DNA of 64,000 bases from Cyprinodon diabolis (taxonomy: Eukaryota; Chordata; Actinopteri; Cyprinodontiformes; Cyprinodontidae), in contig CM060072.1 of assembly GCA_030533445.1 (NCBI GenBank), positions 23,181,267-23,245,266 of the forward strand, written 5' to 3'. Below the pieces are notes generated by a model. That model ran no database searches. It was given only the letters and a program-made list of their open reading frames with translations, and was not told the origin of the DNA. Below, piece by piece: positions 13,606 through 26,853 of the stretch (the stretch's first letter is position 1; each line of letters begins with the position of its first letter). The translations under genes and the position numbers were made by a program.

Positions 13606-14730
13606 GCTCTATGCTGCTCGCTATCTTTCAACAACAAGCTGAGCAAGGACCAGACGGAAAAAGGTCCTATTTGTGCAGGAAGATAAATACACTTCTGCAC
13701 CCAGTCCTGTCCCATCGAGATTAGAGAAACACAAGAATGAGCAAAGCAGGAGCACCGGTGGAAGTTCAGGAGTGCTGGTAAATGACAGAGGAGCTGCTAA
13801 AACATACACCTCCAGAATGCATTACACATGCAGGGAAATTTGCAAGAAACATGGATGTATTTCCGTTACTTTGGTTACTGAGTGATCAACTATGGGATGA
13901 ATTTGCAACTAAATTCTATATCGACTCTTATTTACCTACTATTCAAATAAGTCATTTCCCTTTTCATCATGAAGGGAAATGAACTTTTCCAAGCCCATTG
14001 CAAAAGTACTCATATTCCTTGTACACATTATTTGTGCTTTATGTGATAGATTAACACAAGGTGGTATGTAATTATGCAGTGAATGGAAATGTTTTATTGT
14101 TTTCAAATGTTCTGACAGTTATTTTCCAAGCACCTCGATTCAGTGAATAGAAAAAGAACCTTTTGCTTAGCTCATTTCAGGTAAGATGTTTCTCTGCAAG
14201 CTTTTCACCTCAGCATTCAAGAAGAAGATAACCACAAGGAGATAACCAGTAATCCTTTAAAAAGTATTTCAACGATTTGTACATCTACACATTCGCATAC
14301 AGCACCACTAGTATATGGTGTAGTTTTATCCCAGACCCTTTGGGTGCTTTGTGCCAGTAGGTGCATTTCCATTAACTATTAAGCTATGCAAATTGTAATT
14401 ACAAAAATAAATTTTTACGCATCGATGAGGTTGTTTTTTGTTCGTATTGAAATTATTATATTGCACAAAATTGCGATGGAAACATTTAATTTTACTATAA
14501 CACCAGCCTTGTGGTTTTCAGCTGGACCTTATTGCCTTGTTAGAAGATAAAGAAGACTGGAAGTAGTTGGAGGAGGATTGCGCCCACTGGAGCTGTGGCA
14601 GAAATATCGAAACATCACATGTGCTAATATTCACTGCCGCCATGTTGTTTTCAGTGATATAGTGAGAACAAACGTATTTAGATGCAATTTTAGTAGTATT
14701 TATAATTTAATGAAAATACCACTATTGCAA

Positions 14731-15095
14731 AATCCATCCATCCATCCATCCATCTTCTTCCGCTTCCGGGGTTGGGTCGCAGGGGAACCAGCTTCAGTAG
14801 GGAGGCCCAGACGTCCCTCTCCCCAGCCACTTGGGCCAGCTCCGGGGGCATCCTAAGGAGCTCCTAGGCTAACCGAGAAACATAGTCCCTCCAGCGTGTC
14901 CTGGGTCTCCTCCTGGGATTCCTCCCAGTGGGATGTGCCTGGAACACCTCACCAGGGAGACGCCCAGGAGGCATCCTAATCAGATTCCAAGCCACCTCAA
15001 CTGGCTCCTCTCGATGTGGAGCAGCAGTGGCCCTCTGAGTCCTCCCCGGATGACTGAGCTCCTCAACCTAACAGCCCCTATTAAAGGGCCCGGTA
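14731..15095 (-). mobile_element. 3' end of an RTE-type LINE
   Basis: On the minus strand this is the end of a reverse-transcriptase ORF. The translation includes RSSVIRGGLRGPLLLHIERS followed by QLRWLG, then frames matching the typical R-G-R-P-R-T-R-W region. It closes with a (GGAT)n tail (plus strand CCATCCATCCATCC at 14732-14753). Several stops and frameshifts; strongly 5'-truncated. This 3' end is very common in fish. Confidence 0.75.
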
Positions 15096-15402
15096 CTCCA
15101 TACTCCCAACTGCAAAATGTTGCATTTTTTAATTTAGCAGAGTTTTGACATTGTTTTGTGCACCAGCTACTGACACAGAAGCAGATCAAAACTTCAAACA
15201 GAAACATGGCGGAAAAGAGTCCCAAATGGATTACAGAGAAAAAGGGACATCATTGCTTAATAAGAAGAGACATGGTTCACAAGTAAACACAGAAACACAA
15301 AAGCGGCATTTTGACATTTTTCTACACTGGGACCCAGTTTAGAAAATTATCTTTTGACGTCCTCCAAAATGCTGCAGAAAATGTGAATGCAAGACCTTAA
15401 TG

Positions 15403-15596
15403 CAGTGCTTTTCAACCCTGGTTCTCGAGGCACACTACCCTGCATGTTTTAGATGTCCCTCTCCTTCAACACACCAGAGTCAGATGAATGCAGTTGAGTA
15501 AAGTCTGTTAATCTGCTATCACTTCATATCAGGTGCGTGAAGCTGGGAAACATTCAAGACATGCAGGGCAGTGTGCCTTAAAGTTGAACAACACTG
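15403..15596. mobile_element. Palindromic hAT MITE, 194 bp
   Basis: Ends in CAGTG/CACTG. The two arms are long imperfect inverted copies: CCCTGCATGTTTTAGATGT on the left, ACATGCAGGGCAGTGTG on the right. Flanking 8-bp duplications are CCTTAATG (15395-15402) and CCTTAATA (15597-15604), 7 of 8 identical. A related copy lies at 36255-36471. Confidence 0.8.
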
Positions 15597-16170
15597 CCTT
15601 AATAAGAAAATACACTTGTGATGCTCTTAAACTATTTGTGGAAAGGTGTTCCCTTGCTTCTTTGAAAATACATAAAAATAAAAAAGGTCAGTCAGACCGG
15701 ATGGAGAATTATCTTCTAGCAGAATTTTAAGTCTAGCTAAATTAGGCCATTTTCCCACACTGCTATTGTTAGTCATCACTATCCAATCCATTATGTTCAA
15801 GGTGATTGTCTGTTTGGAAGATGATCATCTGCCTTAATCTAAAGTCCTGCAGGTCTTACTGGGAGTTTTCCTGACTCTATGCATCCACTCAACAACTCTG
15901 ACTAGATTTCCTATCTAAGCTAAAAGCCTCTCCACAGCAAGACACTGCCACCATCATTTTGCCAGCTGCAGTGCATTGCTACTGTTCCTCCAGACACAGC
16001 AAATAGCAGGTAAGCCAAAAGGTTTTCCCTTCATCTCATCTTCCATATTAGCATCATTTTTTTAATTTAATTTGATACCCAGTGCAATAACCCTGTATAA
16101 ATGATAATCCTGTTAAATAAGAGACTTCAGCGATTTTATATATATATATATATGTATATACTGTATATCT
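15597..16170. other. No gene seen
   Basis: Unremarkable intronic DNA, ending in a short (TA)n run at about 16136-16153. Confidence 0.4.
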
Positions 16171-17258
16171 GATGAAAATTAAAAAGAGAGATCATATCTC
16201 TCCTATCCTGGCTTCTCTTCATTGGCTTCCTGTTAAATAAAAAATAGAATTTTAAATCCTCCTTCTCACATATAAAGCCTTAAATGGCCAAGCTCCATCT
16301 TATATCAGAGATCTGATTGTTCCTTATGTTCCTAACAGAGCACTTCACTCTCAATCTGCAGGTTTACTGGTGGTTCCTAGAATTTCTAAAAGTAGAATGG
16401 GAGGCAGATCTTTTAGTTATCAGGCTCCTCTCCTGTGGAACCAACTACCAGTTTTAGTCCGTGAGGCAGACACCCTGTCTACTTTTAAGGCTAGGCTTAA
16501 AACTTTCCTTTTTGATAAAGCTTATAGTTAGGGTGGCTCAGGTTATCCTCAGCTGTCTTTAAAGTTATGCTGCTATAGGCTTAGACTTTTATAGGACATA
16601 GGGACCCCCATTTTATCCTTCTGCTTCATTCTCTCTCTGTTCTCCTATTCTGCAGAATCTGTTTGTTCAATCTCTAACCTTCTGCTCTCTCTGCTTTTCC
16701 TCAGAGTAGCTTTGCCTCGTCTGTTCCTGTTTGGCTGTGACGTCATCCAGGAAAGAAACATCAGCTGTGCTGCTTCCATCAACACCCTTGTTTGTAGATG
16801 TTGGAGATCGGCCTGTCTTCAGGTGTGGTCCTGTTTCTCTGACCGTGACTGGGTGGATGTGCTCTCTTCATCCTCTGGCATGGGAGCTGCCTTGGAGCTC
16901 GTCTGCCTGGCTGTGTGTTTCCTGGACGGGGCCGCCTTATACAGCTGCTTTTTGTATCTCTGCTTCTGTCTCCTTGAACCCCAGTCGGCCTCGGCAGATG
17001 GCCGCTCGCACTGAGCCTGGTTCTGCTGGAGGTTTCTTCCTGTTAAAAGGGAGTTTTTCCTCTCCACTGTCGCTACAAGCATGCTTAGTGTGAGGGATTG
17101 TATTTGAGTCAATGAGTCAATGCAATCAACTGGTTTTCCTTTGATAGAAAACTTCGTATCAATTTGACTGTATGATCTGGTTGAACTGTAAAGTGCCTTG
17201 AGATGACATGTGTTGTGAATTTGGCGCTATATAAATAAACTGAATTGAAAAAAAATTG
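16171..17258 (+). mobile_element. 3' end of an L2-type LINE
   Basis: The first 360 bases carry the decayed C-terminus of the L2 reverse-transcriptase ORF: translated pieces resemble ISPILASLHWLPVK and SYQAPLLWNQLPVLVREAD. A long 3'UTR follows. It ends in GGCGCTATATAAATAAACTG with a short TTGAA repeat, a typical L2 terminus. The ORF has stops and frameshifts and the element is 5'-truncated. A second copy lies in the opposite direction at 62125-63045. The 100-120 codon frames near 16712-17093 lie in the 3'UTR and are not genes. Confidence 0.8.
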
Positions 17259-18199
<941 letters not shown>

Positions 18200-19597
18200 G
18201 GGGTTGTAGGTACTTCTGCAAGAAAATGTGTGCATAGGGACATTGGTGAACCTATATGTGTCTAAATATCAGTATAAAATGGTAAATACTGATGAATGTC
18301 TGTGTAGAGCTGTTGACACTATTATACAGTGAGTCAGCAGTGTGTTAATATTCTTTCAGCTCCTCCCCTCTCTTTCATTTAATAAGACCACAGAATTAGT
18401 CAGTTCATCTTTGCTGTGCCCCGATGGTGTGTTGTCACGGGCTCTGTCGAAAGGAGCCTCCTTGATTCCAAGCAGGAGACCCCTGCCGAGGGAAACTTGG
18501 TTATTCTTCTGGTCCTCCTTCCAAACACTGCTAACAAGTCATTCCATTTTGTGTAAAGTCTTTTCATGTTAAGACACACATAAATCCACACCTACAACAT
18601 ACCTGAGGAAACAAACCTTCTTTCAGGATATGCACAGTGTGTGTGTGAGGTGAACATGGCCGGACACGTCCCCTGAACACACCGGGAGGCGCCCGGCAGG
18701 AGTGCCGGCAGCCCCTCTTTTCAACACTTCGGCACGCTGCACACAAACACAGTTGCCCTTCCCATGGTCCCTTTGTTCCCTATCATTTTGTGGGAAGTTC
18801 CTGTCATGGACACTGTCAGCTCTCTATGGACATTTGTAACTAGCAAACAGCAGAATGAACACTCTTTGCCTTGTTCCATGTGATATTTGATAAAGATTAT
18901 GTGAGATTTAAATCACGAAACAAAAGAAGGCCCTTTAACTATTTAGCTTGCAACCAAGTGACGCATCAAATCAATGCAAACACTCTCTAAATATAAGTGT
19001 TTGGATCATAAATCATAGAATGAATAATAAGGTTTGTATATTACAGGTCATTTTTTGTTCTGCCCCTTCAAACCTGATAACCAAAATATAATCAAAGGCA
19101 AAGCTGTAGCTACTACTTCAAGTTCCACAGAATTGAGGAATGGAGCTTATATATTGTTGTATAATGTAGTTTTATTGTTTGTATATTGATTGACTGATTG
19201 ATTGACTTTATTGATCTCATAGTAGAGAAATGTACTTGTTACATCAGTTTAAATAGTCAAAGAAGAAGAAAAAAGGAAGAAAAAATGCATGGGATATATA
19301 ACGTATATACAGTATATCCACATATGAAACTTTTTTTTTATATAGTAGCATCATTATACAGGGTTATTGCAAAGTATGTTTACATGGGTATTTATATGGA
19401 AGGATATTTATATTTATATATAGTTATTGCACTGGGTGTCAAATATAGTGAAACAGTTATTGCACAGGGTATCAAATGGTAAATTGCGCATTATACATTG
19501 CACAAGTTATTGCCATTATAGTATAATATATAGCATAGTTAGTTTTTCACATACAATCCAAACTGACTGAATTAAAATGTGATGCTATAATGTGATA

Positions 19598-19633
<36 letters not shown>

Positions 19634-19704
19634 TTTATAGTGTAGTATTATATTACAGTATAGTATAAGGTGTAGATCTGCAATAATTAAGAAACTGCAA
19701 GCAT
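18200..19704. other. No gene seen; short GC-richer segment
   Basis: Positions 18420-18790 are clearly GC-richer than the neighbours and not repeat-like to my eye, with no convincing ORF. A 32-bp (TA)n run sits at 19601-19632. Confidence 0.35.
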
Positions 19705-20040
19705 GTAGAGCTTTGGAGAAGTATTCACAGCCCCTCCCCTCACACCATTCAGACAATTTCTTACAGCCACAAATATTTAGTTATGTTTAAGAATTTATCA
19801 CAGATCAACATAATGGAGCGTTTTTATCAAGTGTAGGGAAAGATTTGGTTGTATTAGGAAACTTTAGTTCTTTAGTACCAGATTCATATAAACACATGCA
19901 ACATTTTTTTTATTATTGGCAATGAAAAAAAAACTTGCCTTCCACTTGACAATTGTTCATTACACAAAATTCTCTTTCAAGTTATAAAAAAATACCTTAA
20001 AATGTATAGTGTGACTAAATGTGGAATAGTTGAACGGCGA
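19705..20040. mobile_element. Internally deleted Tc1-like MITE
   Basis: The left part AAGTATTCACAGCCCCTCCC and TTACAGCCACAAATATTTAG, and the right part with CTTCCACTTGACAATTG and ATGTGGAATAGTTGAAC, match the ends of the Tc1-like family at 6866-8000. The transposase region is missing. Confidence 0.55.
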
Positions 20041-23000
20041 AAAAAAATTTAACTCTTCATTGGTTTTTTTTGTATTTTATAAAGATTATGAGTCAGGAGT
20101 TTCTGAATGGAGATATTTTAATTCAAATTTTAATTCAAATGATTAACTTCCTGAAGCGGGAATATTCATACAACTCTGTGCAAAAGTACAATACAACAAT
20201 TGAAATATAAGTGAGTCATTTTCTTCTTTTCATATCTGTATTTCCCTTTAATTTGAATAAGGAAAAAATTCAATTTGCCTAGAGGACAAGAAGATTTATG
20301 TTCAAAATAAAGGGTAAAAACTCCCTTATCTTATTTCAAATGTATAATATCCAAATCACCAGATGATCTCTTTAACCAGGTTAAAACAAGGCAAAGCACA
20401 ATTATTTTATTTTAAGAACATTTGTAACCATCTGGCCTTGCCAAAACCTTTAAAAAGTTCAAGAGGTGTTGCTATATTTAATAAAATAAAGCCCTCTTCT
20501 GTGTTTCTGTAGTATTTCGTAGAGATTGTGCAAAGAACATTAGCACTTAAATCCCAGAACAAAAGTTGGGAAAACTTTTGAAACAAGTTGTTTTACAGCC
20601 AGTTGATGCAACAAAATATGCCTACAGCACATTGCAAAACTATTTTGTAGCTTTTACATTACCTTATAAATACAAAAAGTACTGTATCTTATTGAAATCT
20701 TATGTAATATATATCAATAAAGAGTGGTACAAAATTGTGATATAGGACGGGAAACTTCAGGAATAGTATATATTTTTGTAAACTATTATGTATAGTCCAT
20801 TCTCTTGGATAACACTGCATGTTGCAAATGTAATTCTTCTATTTAAATCACAGCTTTGTCCCACTTTTTGATCAAAAAGTTTGAAGTTTGAGTTTTTTTA
20901 CACAATAGAATATGAAATAAAGTTCAGGGCTAGAATTATATCAGAAAAGCAGCGTAATTTTACTCAGAAGCATTGCAATCTACTTTACAGATATTCAAAT
21001 TGCAAAACTGAACAAATAAACTCCGAAAAAGCAACACATCAGAGCTTGTGACAGAACTGAAATGTCACTATTAAGGTTACGATGCATAGACTAAAACCAG
21101 CAGCATAAGTGCAATTAAAGAACATTCACTGTAACGCATGCACATGTAGCATGCTCTTGTCTATGGGTCAATGATGTCACAAAATAGGTTCAATTTAACA
21201 GATAATACCGCAAAAGGACTAGAAAGAAATGCTCGATAAGATCTAAACAGTGGCCTGGGGCTTATATTCAATGAATCCCTGGGAGAGAGAAAGTGCAGAC
21301 GAAGGTTATCTCCTGAATTATCCTTCAGTGTCATGTTATTTCCTCTGAACCTAACTGACACTTCACTCAGGAGATGTTGCAACCAGGAGGCACCTGGAAC
21401 TGCTCATGTTTTACAACCAGATTTTTTTTCATAAAAAGCATTGCAATAGCTCACTTCCCCAAGCTACTGCTAAGGTTTTTCCAGGTATGCACATTTTCTA
21501 ATCAGCATCCAACACAGTTAGATAACAGCATGTCCAACATATCACTGTTTCACCTGCATTTTTAAATATTTGCAAAGCAAATAACAAAGGAGTATTAATA
21601 CCCACCAAGCCAATGTTGTTGATCATTTTCATTTCTGTTGTTAACGTTCCCTTTAGCTTCCAGCTAAAGAGGGCTGTTCTCTTCCTGGAACATCATCATC
21701 ATCTTATCTTTTGCCAAAAAGTTTGATGGGAATTTCTTTTATATTTACTTTCCGGGTTGGTTTTGCAAAACACTGAATTGAACCTTGAGAGGAAAAATAA
21801 AGGTTCACCCCTGTCCTCAATCAGGAAACGCTTGACTCAAGTAACAACAGATTGCCCCAATAGCGCTGTACTTACAAGCCAACTGACACTAATTGTTAGA
21901 GTGATAATTATAAAATTATTGTGTGGACATATGAAACATTGAAAGAAAGAAGATGCTACATTTGTATCCTGTGTTTCAACCAGAAGGGTCATAAACTTTT
22001 ATGACCTCCAGCAGGTCATGAGGCAGAATCACACAGTTGTGTGACTTCCATCCAGCCAGTTGATCAATTCACACTATCTTATTACCTGCATCCTCCCAGA
22101 TAATCATTACCGGGTCTTCTGTTTTAGGCCCGCCTTATGATAATGTAAACTCTTAATAAAAGGCTTTGCCATGAAGGGATCTGTGTGAGAAGGTGCTGGT
22201 TTTCCGAGCCAGCAGCTTCTCTCCGCTCTGCAGAGGCTGACGTCACAAAACCCTGTCTCTGTGTTGATTATTTCCTTTTAATCTTTTAAACTCACATTTC
22301 TCTGGATTAAAACCCAACACTAATGCTCATTAAATCTGTGAATAAATCATAATAGAAGAGCGTTGTCATTCATAAATGGGTCCTTTTCTCAACCCTTTTT
22401 TGTTTTTTTTTATTAGAAAGATCAGCGCGTAAACAAGCACAGAAGTTTGCTGCTTGTCATCTCCTCCATCCCATCTTGGCACTTGGAACAGTAGATTACT
22501 CCAACAACATGCCAAAACTATGCTGATCTCAGCTTTGATTTGTGTGATCTTGACACTCCTAATTACCAGCCTTATGCTGCAGACAATTACACAGTTCATA
22601 AACAGTATCCATCAAATGTTGATGTGATTCTGTGTGGGAGGATAACAAGTTCCAGAAGTTTGGAAAAGTGCTCTTTTCATGCCATGGCAACCATCTTTTC
22701 TATTCTTTTATTAGAGTGTGTCAGGCAAGCTAAACAGGTTCCAGATCACAGAGACATGATCTAATGGGGTATTTATTGAATCAGAACTGGATTATCAGAG
22801 GTAGGCCAAGTGCATATAAAAGGTGTTTATAGACCTGATAAAATTATACGTTTTTTTCTTTTCTTCAATTGTATATCCAAACTATTTTCTGATTTTTTTT
22901 TATGGACAGTACATGTATATGTATATAAAAATGTTCATCAAAACTTTTTATCTTGCATGTAGAATATATTATTATTTTACATTTTCTTTTACCTGACAGA

Positions 23001-23199
23001 TTGTTCTAATGTAAAACAACAATAGATTCAGGGAAAAAAATAAGTTATTTAACTCAAAATTAAATATATCATACTAAATATAATTTATAGTCCATAGAAA
23101 TATGTACACCCTGATTAAATGTTTTGCATTTAATGACATTACAGCTACCTCCCATTCCTAATTCATAGGGGTTCGATAAAAGATTGTCCATAATGTTTA
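20041..23199. other. No gene seen; one unique-looking segment
   Basis: Mostly A+T-rich DNA. Positions 22030-22330 are unlike any repeat here and contain a perfect CRE (22238-22245) and a C/G-rich stretch. This could be a regulatory element, but the sequence alone cannot show it. Confidence 0.35.
22238..22245. promoter_or_regulatory. CRE palindrome TGACGTCA
   Basis: Perfect CREB/ATF site inside the non-repeat segment 22030-22330. It is a single motif with no supporting promoter elements that I can defend. Confidence 0.25.
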
Positions 23200-23690
23200 G
23201 GGGAATTTTAGATTGAATTCTAAATATTTGTGAGGTCACACACTGATGATAAACAAGAAGGTCTGGCTCTCAGTGTCCATTCTAATTCATCCCAAAGATG
23301 TTCTATTGGGTTGAGGTGAGGACTCTGTGCAGGACCAGTCAAGTTCAAACATACCAGACTGTCATCCATGTCTTTATGGACCTTGCTATGTGAAACAAGA
23401 AGGGGCCAGCTCCAAACTGTTCCCATAAAGATGGGATCATGGAATTGTCCAAAACGTCTTGGTATGCTGAAGCATTCTGAGTTCCTTTCAGTGAAACTAA
23501 GGGACCAAGTCCAGCTCCCGAAGGAAAAACTTCAAACCATAATCCCCCCTCCACCAAACTTTACACTTGGTTCAATGCAGTCAAACAAGTACCGACTCTT
23601 CCTCCAGATTTCCAGATGGAGAAGCGTGATTTTTTTTTTTACTCCAGAGAATTAGCCTCCAGTGCTCTGAAGTTTTTGCCTTCAGTGGTG
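23200..23690 (-). pseudogene. Tc1-like transposase remnant
   Basis: Minus-strand translation gives, across frameshifts, ITLLHLEIWRKS, SVKFGGGGIMV, LGPLVSLKG, NASAYQDVLDNSMIPSLWEQ, GPFLF, ARSIKTW and QSPHLNPIEHLWDELE. This is the C-terminal half of a Tc1 DD34E transposase. The third catalytic residue (E in NPIEHLW) is present. The segment with the second catalytic aspartate (DNAPVH) has been cut out between GPFLF and ARSIKTW, near 23390. Inactive beyond doubt. Confidence 0.85.
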
Positions 23691-23910
23691 GAATAAGTAC
23701 TTGACAGTAGCACTTGAGTAAAAGTATTCATACTCAAATTCCAATCTTACTCAACTACAAGTAAAAGTTACTTAGTCAAAGATTTACTGAAGTTAAAGTA
23801 TCAAAGTACTAACTTTTGAAAAAACAAGTATTTGAAAGTACATGCATTTAAAAGTACCGTATTCAAAAATTCAAATAAAAATTTAAGTGCATTTATATAT
23901 AATTTTCAGT
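23682..23910. mobile_element. hAT MITE fragment (CAGTGGTGG end)
   Basis: Starts with CAGTGGTGGAATAAGTACTT and continues with GCACTTGAGTAAAAGTATTC, CAAGTAAAAGTTACTTAGTC and related words of the fish CAGTGGTGG hAT family. The opposite end is not recognisable, so it is partial. Confidence 0.6.
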
Positions 23911-24349
23911 ATAATTTCGAAGAACCTTTTAGCTTCAGAAACGCCAGATGTATTGATAGATTGAACCACCTGCTACAAACTCTAAAACACATGTAAAGAA
24001 ATTTACCATAAAAATGCCAAAAAAACAAAAGGACAGCCATTTTTATCATTATTTATTAAAAACAAACCAAAACAGGATTTTCTCTATTCTCCTCACATTT
24101 TCAATATGGAAATGAGGTTTAAGGTTGAATCTTTTATTACAAAGAAACTGCAACTCTGATTTTAGAAACTTAACTGAACAACCGGGCCTCAACTAATGCC
24201 TTCAAATAATTCTCATAATTTCTGGAATTTGCACATCTCTCAAACAGTGGTTACCAAATCCAGTCCTTCCAGAGATAAGAAAATCACAGTTAGAGGAGTG
24301 CTAATGATCTTATTTTTAATTAAATCAATCTTATTTATAAAGAATCCCA

Positions 24350-25239
24350 TTCAATCATTACTGCTAAGAGCAGGTGGGATGGACGGTTCAATGGAGCTAT
24401 GTCACTGGGTTTGGCAACTGTATTAAAAAAATATCTAGGGTTATTCCTATTCTCCTCTATTAATGATGGAACTATTTTGCTATTGCTTTAGAAAGGGTCC
24501 TCTTATACAGCAATAAACTATTTTTCCAGACTAGGTAGGATTCCCCTAGGCATGTAGAGCACCATTTTTTCTCCAGTTTTCTAGCATTTAGCTTCATCTG
24601 CTGCATTAAACCAGGGAGCCAGCTTTTTATTTTTAAAGTTTTTCTTCTTCAAAGGGGCTGCGTTGTCTAAGGCAGTACACAGAGAACTAGCAACCCCATC
24701 AACAAAATCATCAACCTGTGAAGGGGAATAAACTAAGCTTTTGCCCTCTGCAGCACTGCTTAGCGACACAGAGGAGAGAGAAAGTGAAACAGTTTCTTTA
24801 AAATTTATAACTGCACTATCTGATAATGATCTGCTAAGGTGAACCCTTCTTTTGGTGGAGGAGAACTCAATTAAACTAATCCTCAACCTTATTAAAGAGT
24901 GGTCAGAGAGGAGAGGGTTGTGAGGAAATACTGTTATTTCTTCACATTCAATGCCATATGTCAGCACAAAGTCCAAAGTATGAAGATGAGAATGTGTGGG
25001 ACTATTCACATTTTGAACAAAGGCGATAGCGTCTAAGATAGCATTAAACGCTGCACTTAAGCTATCACCTTCGATGTCAGCTTGGATGTTAAACCCCCCC
25101 ACTATGATGAACCTGTCAGCATTCAACACCAAATCAGATAGGAGCTGTGAAAACTAAAAATTCAGATTGACGATACAAAGTCACAAAAAGAAAAGTTTTT
25201 TTGTGGCTTTGCAATTTGGATGAGAGAAAATGATAATAA
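24350..25239 (-). pseudogene. LINE endonuclease C-terminal part and linker
   Basis: It continues the endonuclease after the nested insertion. VLNADRFIIVGGFNIQAD corresponds to the conserved GDFN motif (D mutated to G). SPTHSHLHTLDFVLTYG and NPLLSDHSLI give the SDH catalytic motif, intact. A linker with KLAPWFN follows. Frameshifts occur near 25133-25239, and similarity continues weakly to about 24350 (NPRYFFNTVAK). Confidence 0.75.
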
Positions 25240-25494
25240 TAATAATAATAATCAATCCAATTTGTACCGCACTTTTCATTAACAAAAATCTCAAAGTGCT
25301 ACACAGTGCAAATAAAATCAAAGATAAAAATCAACATCATAAAAATCATCTGGAGGCAGAATAGGCTTGCTTAAATAAAAGTCTTAAAGCCTCTTTTAAA
25401 ATCAATCAGTGGTTGTGGAGCTCTCAAATGATCTGGGAGAGAGTTCCAGAGACGGGGGGCAGCGACAGCGAAAGCCCGATCTCCCATGGACCAT
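25240..25494 (-). mobile_element. 5'-truncated LINE 3' end nested in another LINE
   Basis: Minus-strand reading begins [20 protein letters not shown], a frameshifted version of the L2 ending G-D-R-A-F-(A/S)-V-A-A-P-x-L-W-N. It finishes with an (ATT)n tail (plus strand AATAATAATAATAAT at 25232-25251). It sits exactly inside the endonuclease of the LINE at 24300-27120, so it is younger than that copy. Confidence 0.75.
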
Positions 25495-25776
25495 GGTTAA
25501 ATGTTCAAAAGAGTTGTAATTATTAACTGCCTTGGGAGTAATCAGTAAGTCAAACTGAAAGATTGTTGCTACTCCTCCTCCTCGCCCAGAATTTCTGGGT
25601 ATGTGAAAATTTAAACAACTAGAAGGAGTTGCCTCATTTATGCTCACATAATCCTCTTGCTGCAGCCAAGTTTTTGTAAAGCAACATAGATCAATCTGAT
25701 TATTACAAATCAAGTCATTAACCAGCAGACTTTTTAAAGAAAGAGATCTTATGTTAAATAAACCACATTTAATCAT
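25495..25776 (-). pseudogene. LINE APE endonuclease, N-terminal part
   Basis: [32 protein letters not shown] and [14 protein letters not shown] are the start of an apurinic-like endonuclease of the L2 clade. The catalytic-region motif T-E-T-W-L reads TKTWL, a mutation of the metal-binding glutamate. The frame runs into a foreign LINE fragment at 25494. Confidence 0.8.
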
Positions 25777-26016
25777 TTTAAAATTTTCCCTAAAAAGGAG
25801 TTATTCTGATTTTAATTAGATTATCATGATTTACTCCTTTGAGATTCTTTTTTTAATCTATTTGATTTTGGTCATGGAGAAGACACTGTCTGGATGGAGT
25901 AATGTGTGGGTAACAGTAGAGAAGCTGCAGAGAGGTGTATTAAACTATGACTCTGCTTTCTGGTCTGCACCATGGGTGGTCAGTATTTTGGAGGACTAAT
26001 AAATTCGGCAAGATTC

Positions 26017-26853
26017 CTAGAAAGAAGAGCTGCAACATCCAAAAGTGGGATGGATGCTGTCTCTCCGAATCAGACCAGGCTTTCCCCAAAAGGATTGCCA
26101 AATATTAATGTAGCCTACGTTGCTTTCAGGACACCACCTAGACAACCAGCAGTTGAATGATGACACGCGGCTAAACATGTCATCACTGGTCAGATAGGGT
26201 AGAGGACCAGAGAAAATTACGGAGTCCGACATTGTCTCGGCAAACTTACACACTGAAGAAGCACTAATTTTAGTGACCTCTGATCGCCTTAACCGGGTTT
26301 CTTTACCGACGGCGTAAATAGCAATCTTACTGTATTTAACCTTAACCGTAGCCAGCAGTTTCAGGTAGGATTTTATCTTGCCCGTTCTGGCCCCCGGCAA
26401 ACATTTGACTATCGTCGCTGGTGTCTCTAATGCCACGTTTCTGACTTTTGAGCTGGCAATTACCAGAGTGGGCTTCAGAGGTGGTGCATCACTGAACAGG
26501 GACAATCAGTTAGAAACATGGATGGGTTGGTGGTGACCAGTGGGCAGAGATCCACGACTACGCTTTCTGCTTAACATTACCAAATCGCCTGGCTTCTCAG
26601 GCACTTTTGGAGGACAACTTCGTGGGGGTGGTCCTGTACTTGGTGGCTTAACAGGTGGGCCTACTTTAACTCCTGGATGTTCAACAGCCCGAAGCCAGGA
26701 TTCTAACTCTGACAGCCTCGCCTCCAAAGCTACAAAAATAATACACGTATTACACATCCCATTATCACTAAAGGAGGCAGATAAATGAGTGAACATCTGA
26801 CACACAGAGAAGGAGAGAAGAGAGGAAGAAGAAAGAGTTAAAAAAAGAGTCAA
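26017..26853 (-). pseudogene. LINE ORF1 with degenerate SGNH/esterase domain
   Basis: One reading frame of about 278 codons interrupted by a single in-frame TGA at 26508-26506. The N-terminal part has a short heptad-like EARLSELESWLRAVE segment and a proline-rich linker (PPVKPPSTGPPPRSCPP). The C-terminal part matches the esterase-like domain of fish L2 ORF1: ETPATIVKCLPGAR, RRSEVTKISA, SDSVIFSGPLP, FNCWLSRWCP. The GDS nucleophile block reads ASS, the GND block reads GKE, and the final D-G-I-H-P reads DSIHP. The esterase is therefore dead. Confidence 0.75.

Larger units (their letters stand above)
11507..14730. other. Mostly no gene seen
   Basis: A+T-rich DNA with scattered chance frames. 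Exceptions are an interspersed-repeat match at 12365-12620 and a weak tRNA-like SINE head at 13515-13600. Confidence 0.4.

Noticed and set aside
16712..17112. Three overlapping frames of 97-120 codons
   Set aside because: They lie in the 3'UTR of an L2 element; no homology, overlapping on both strands.
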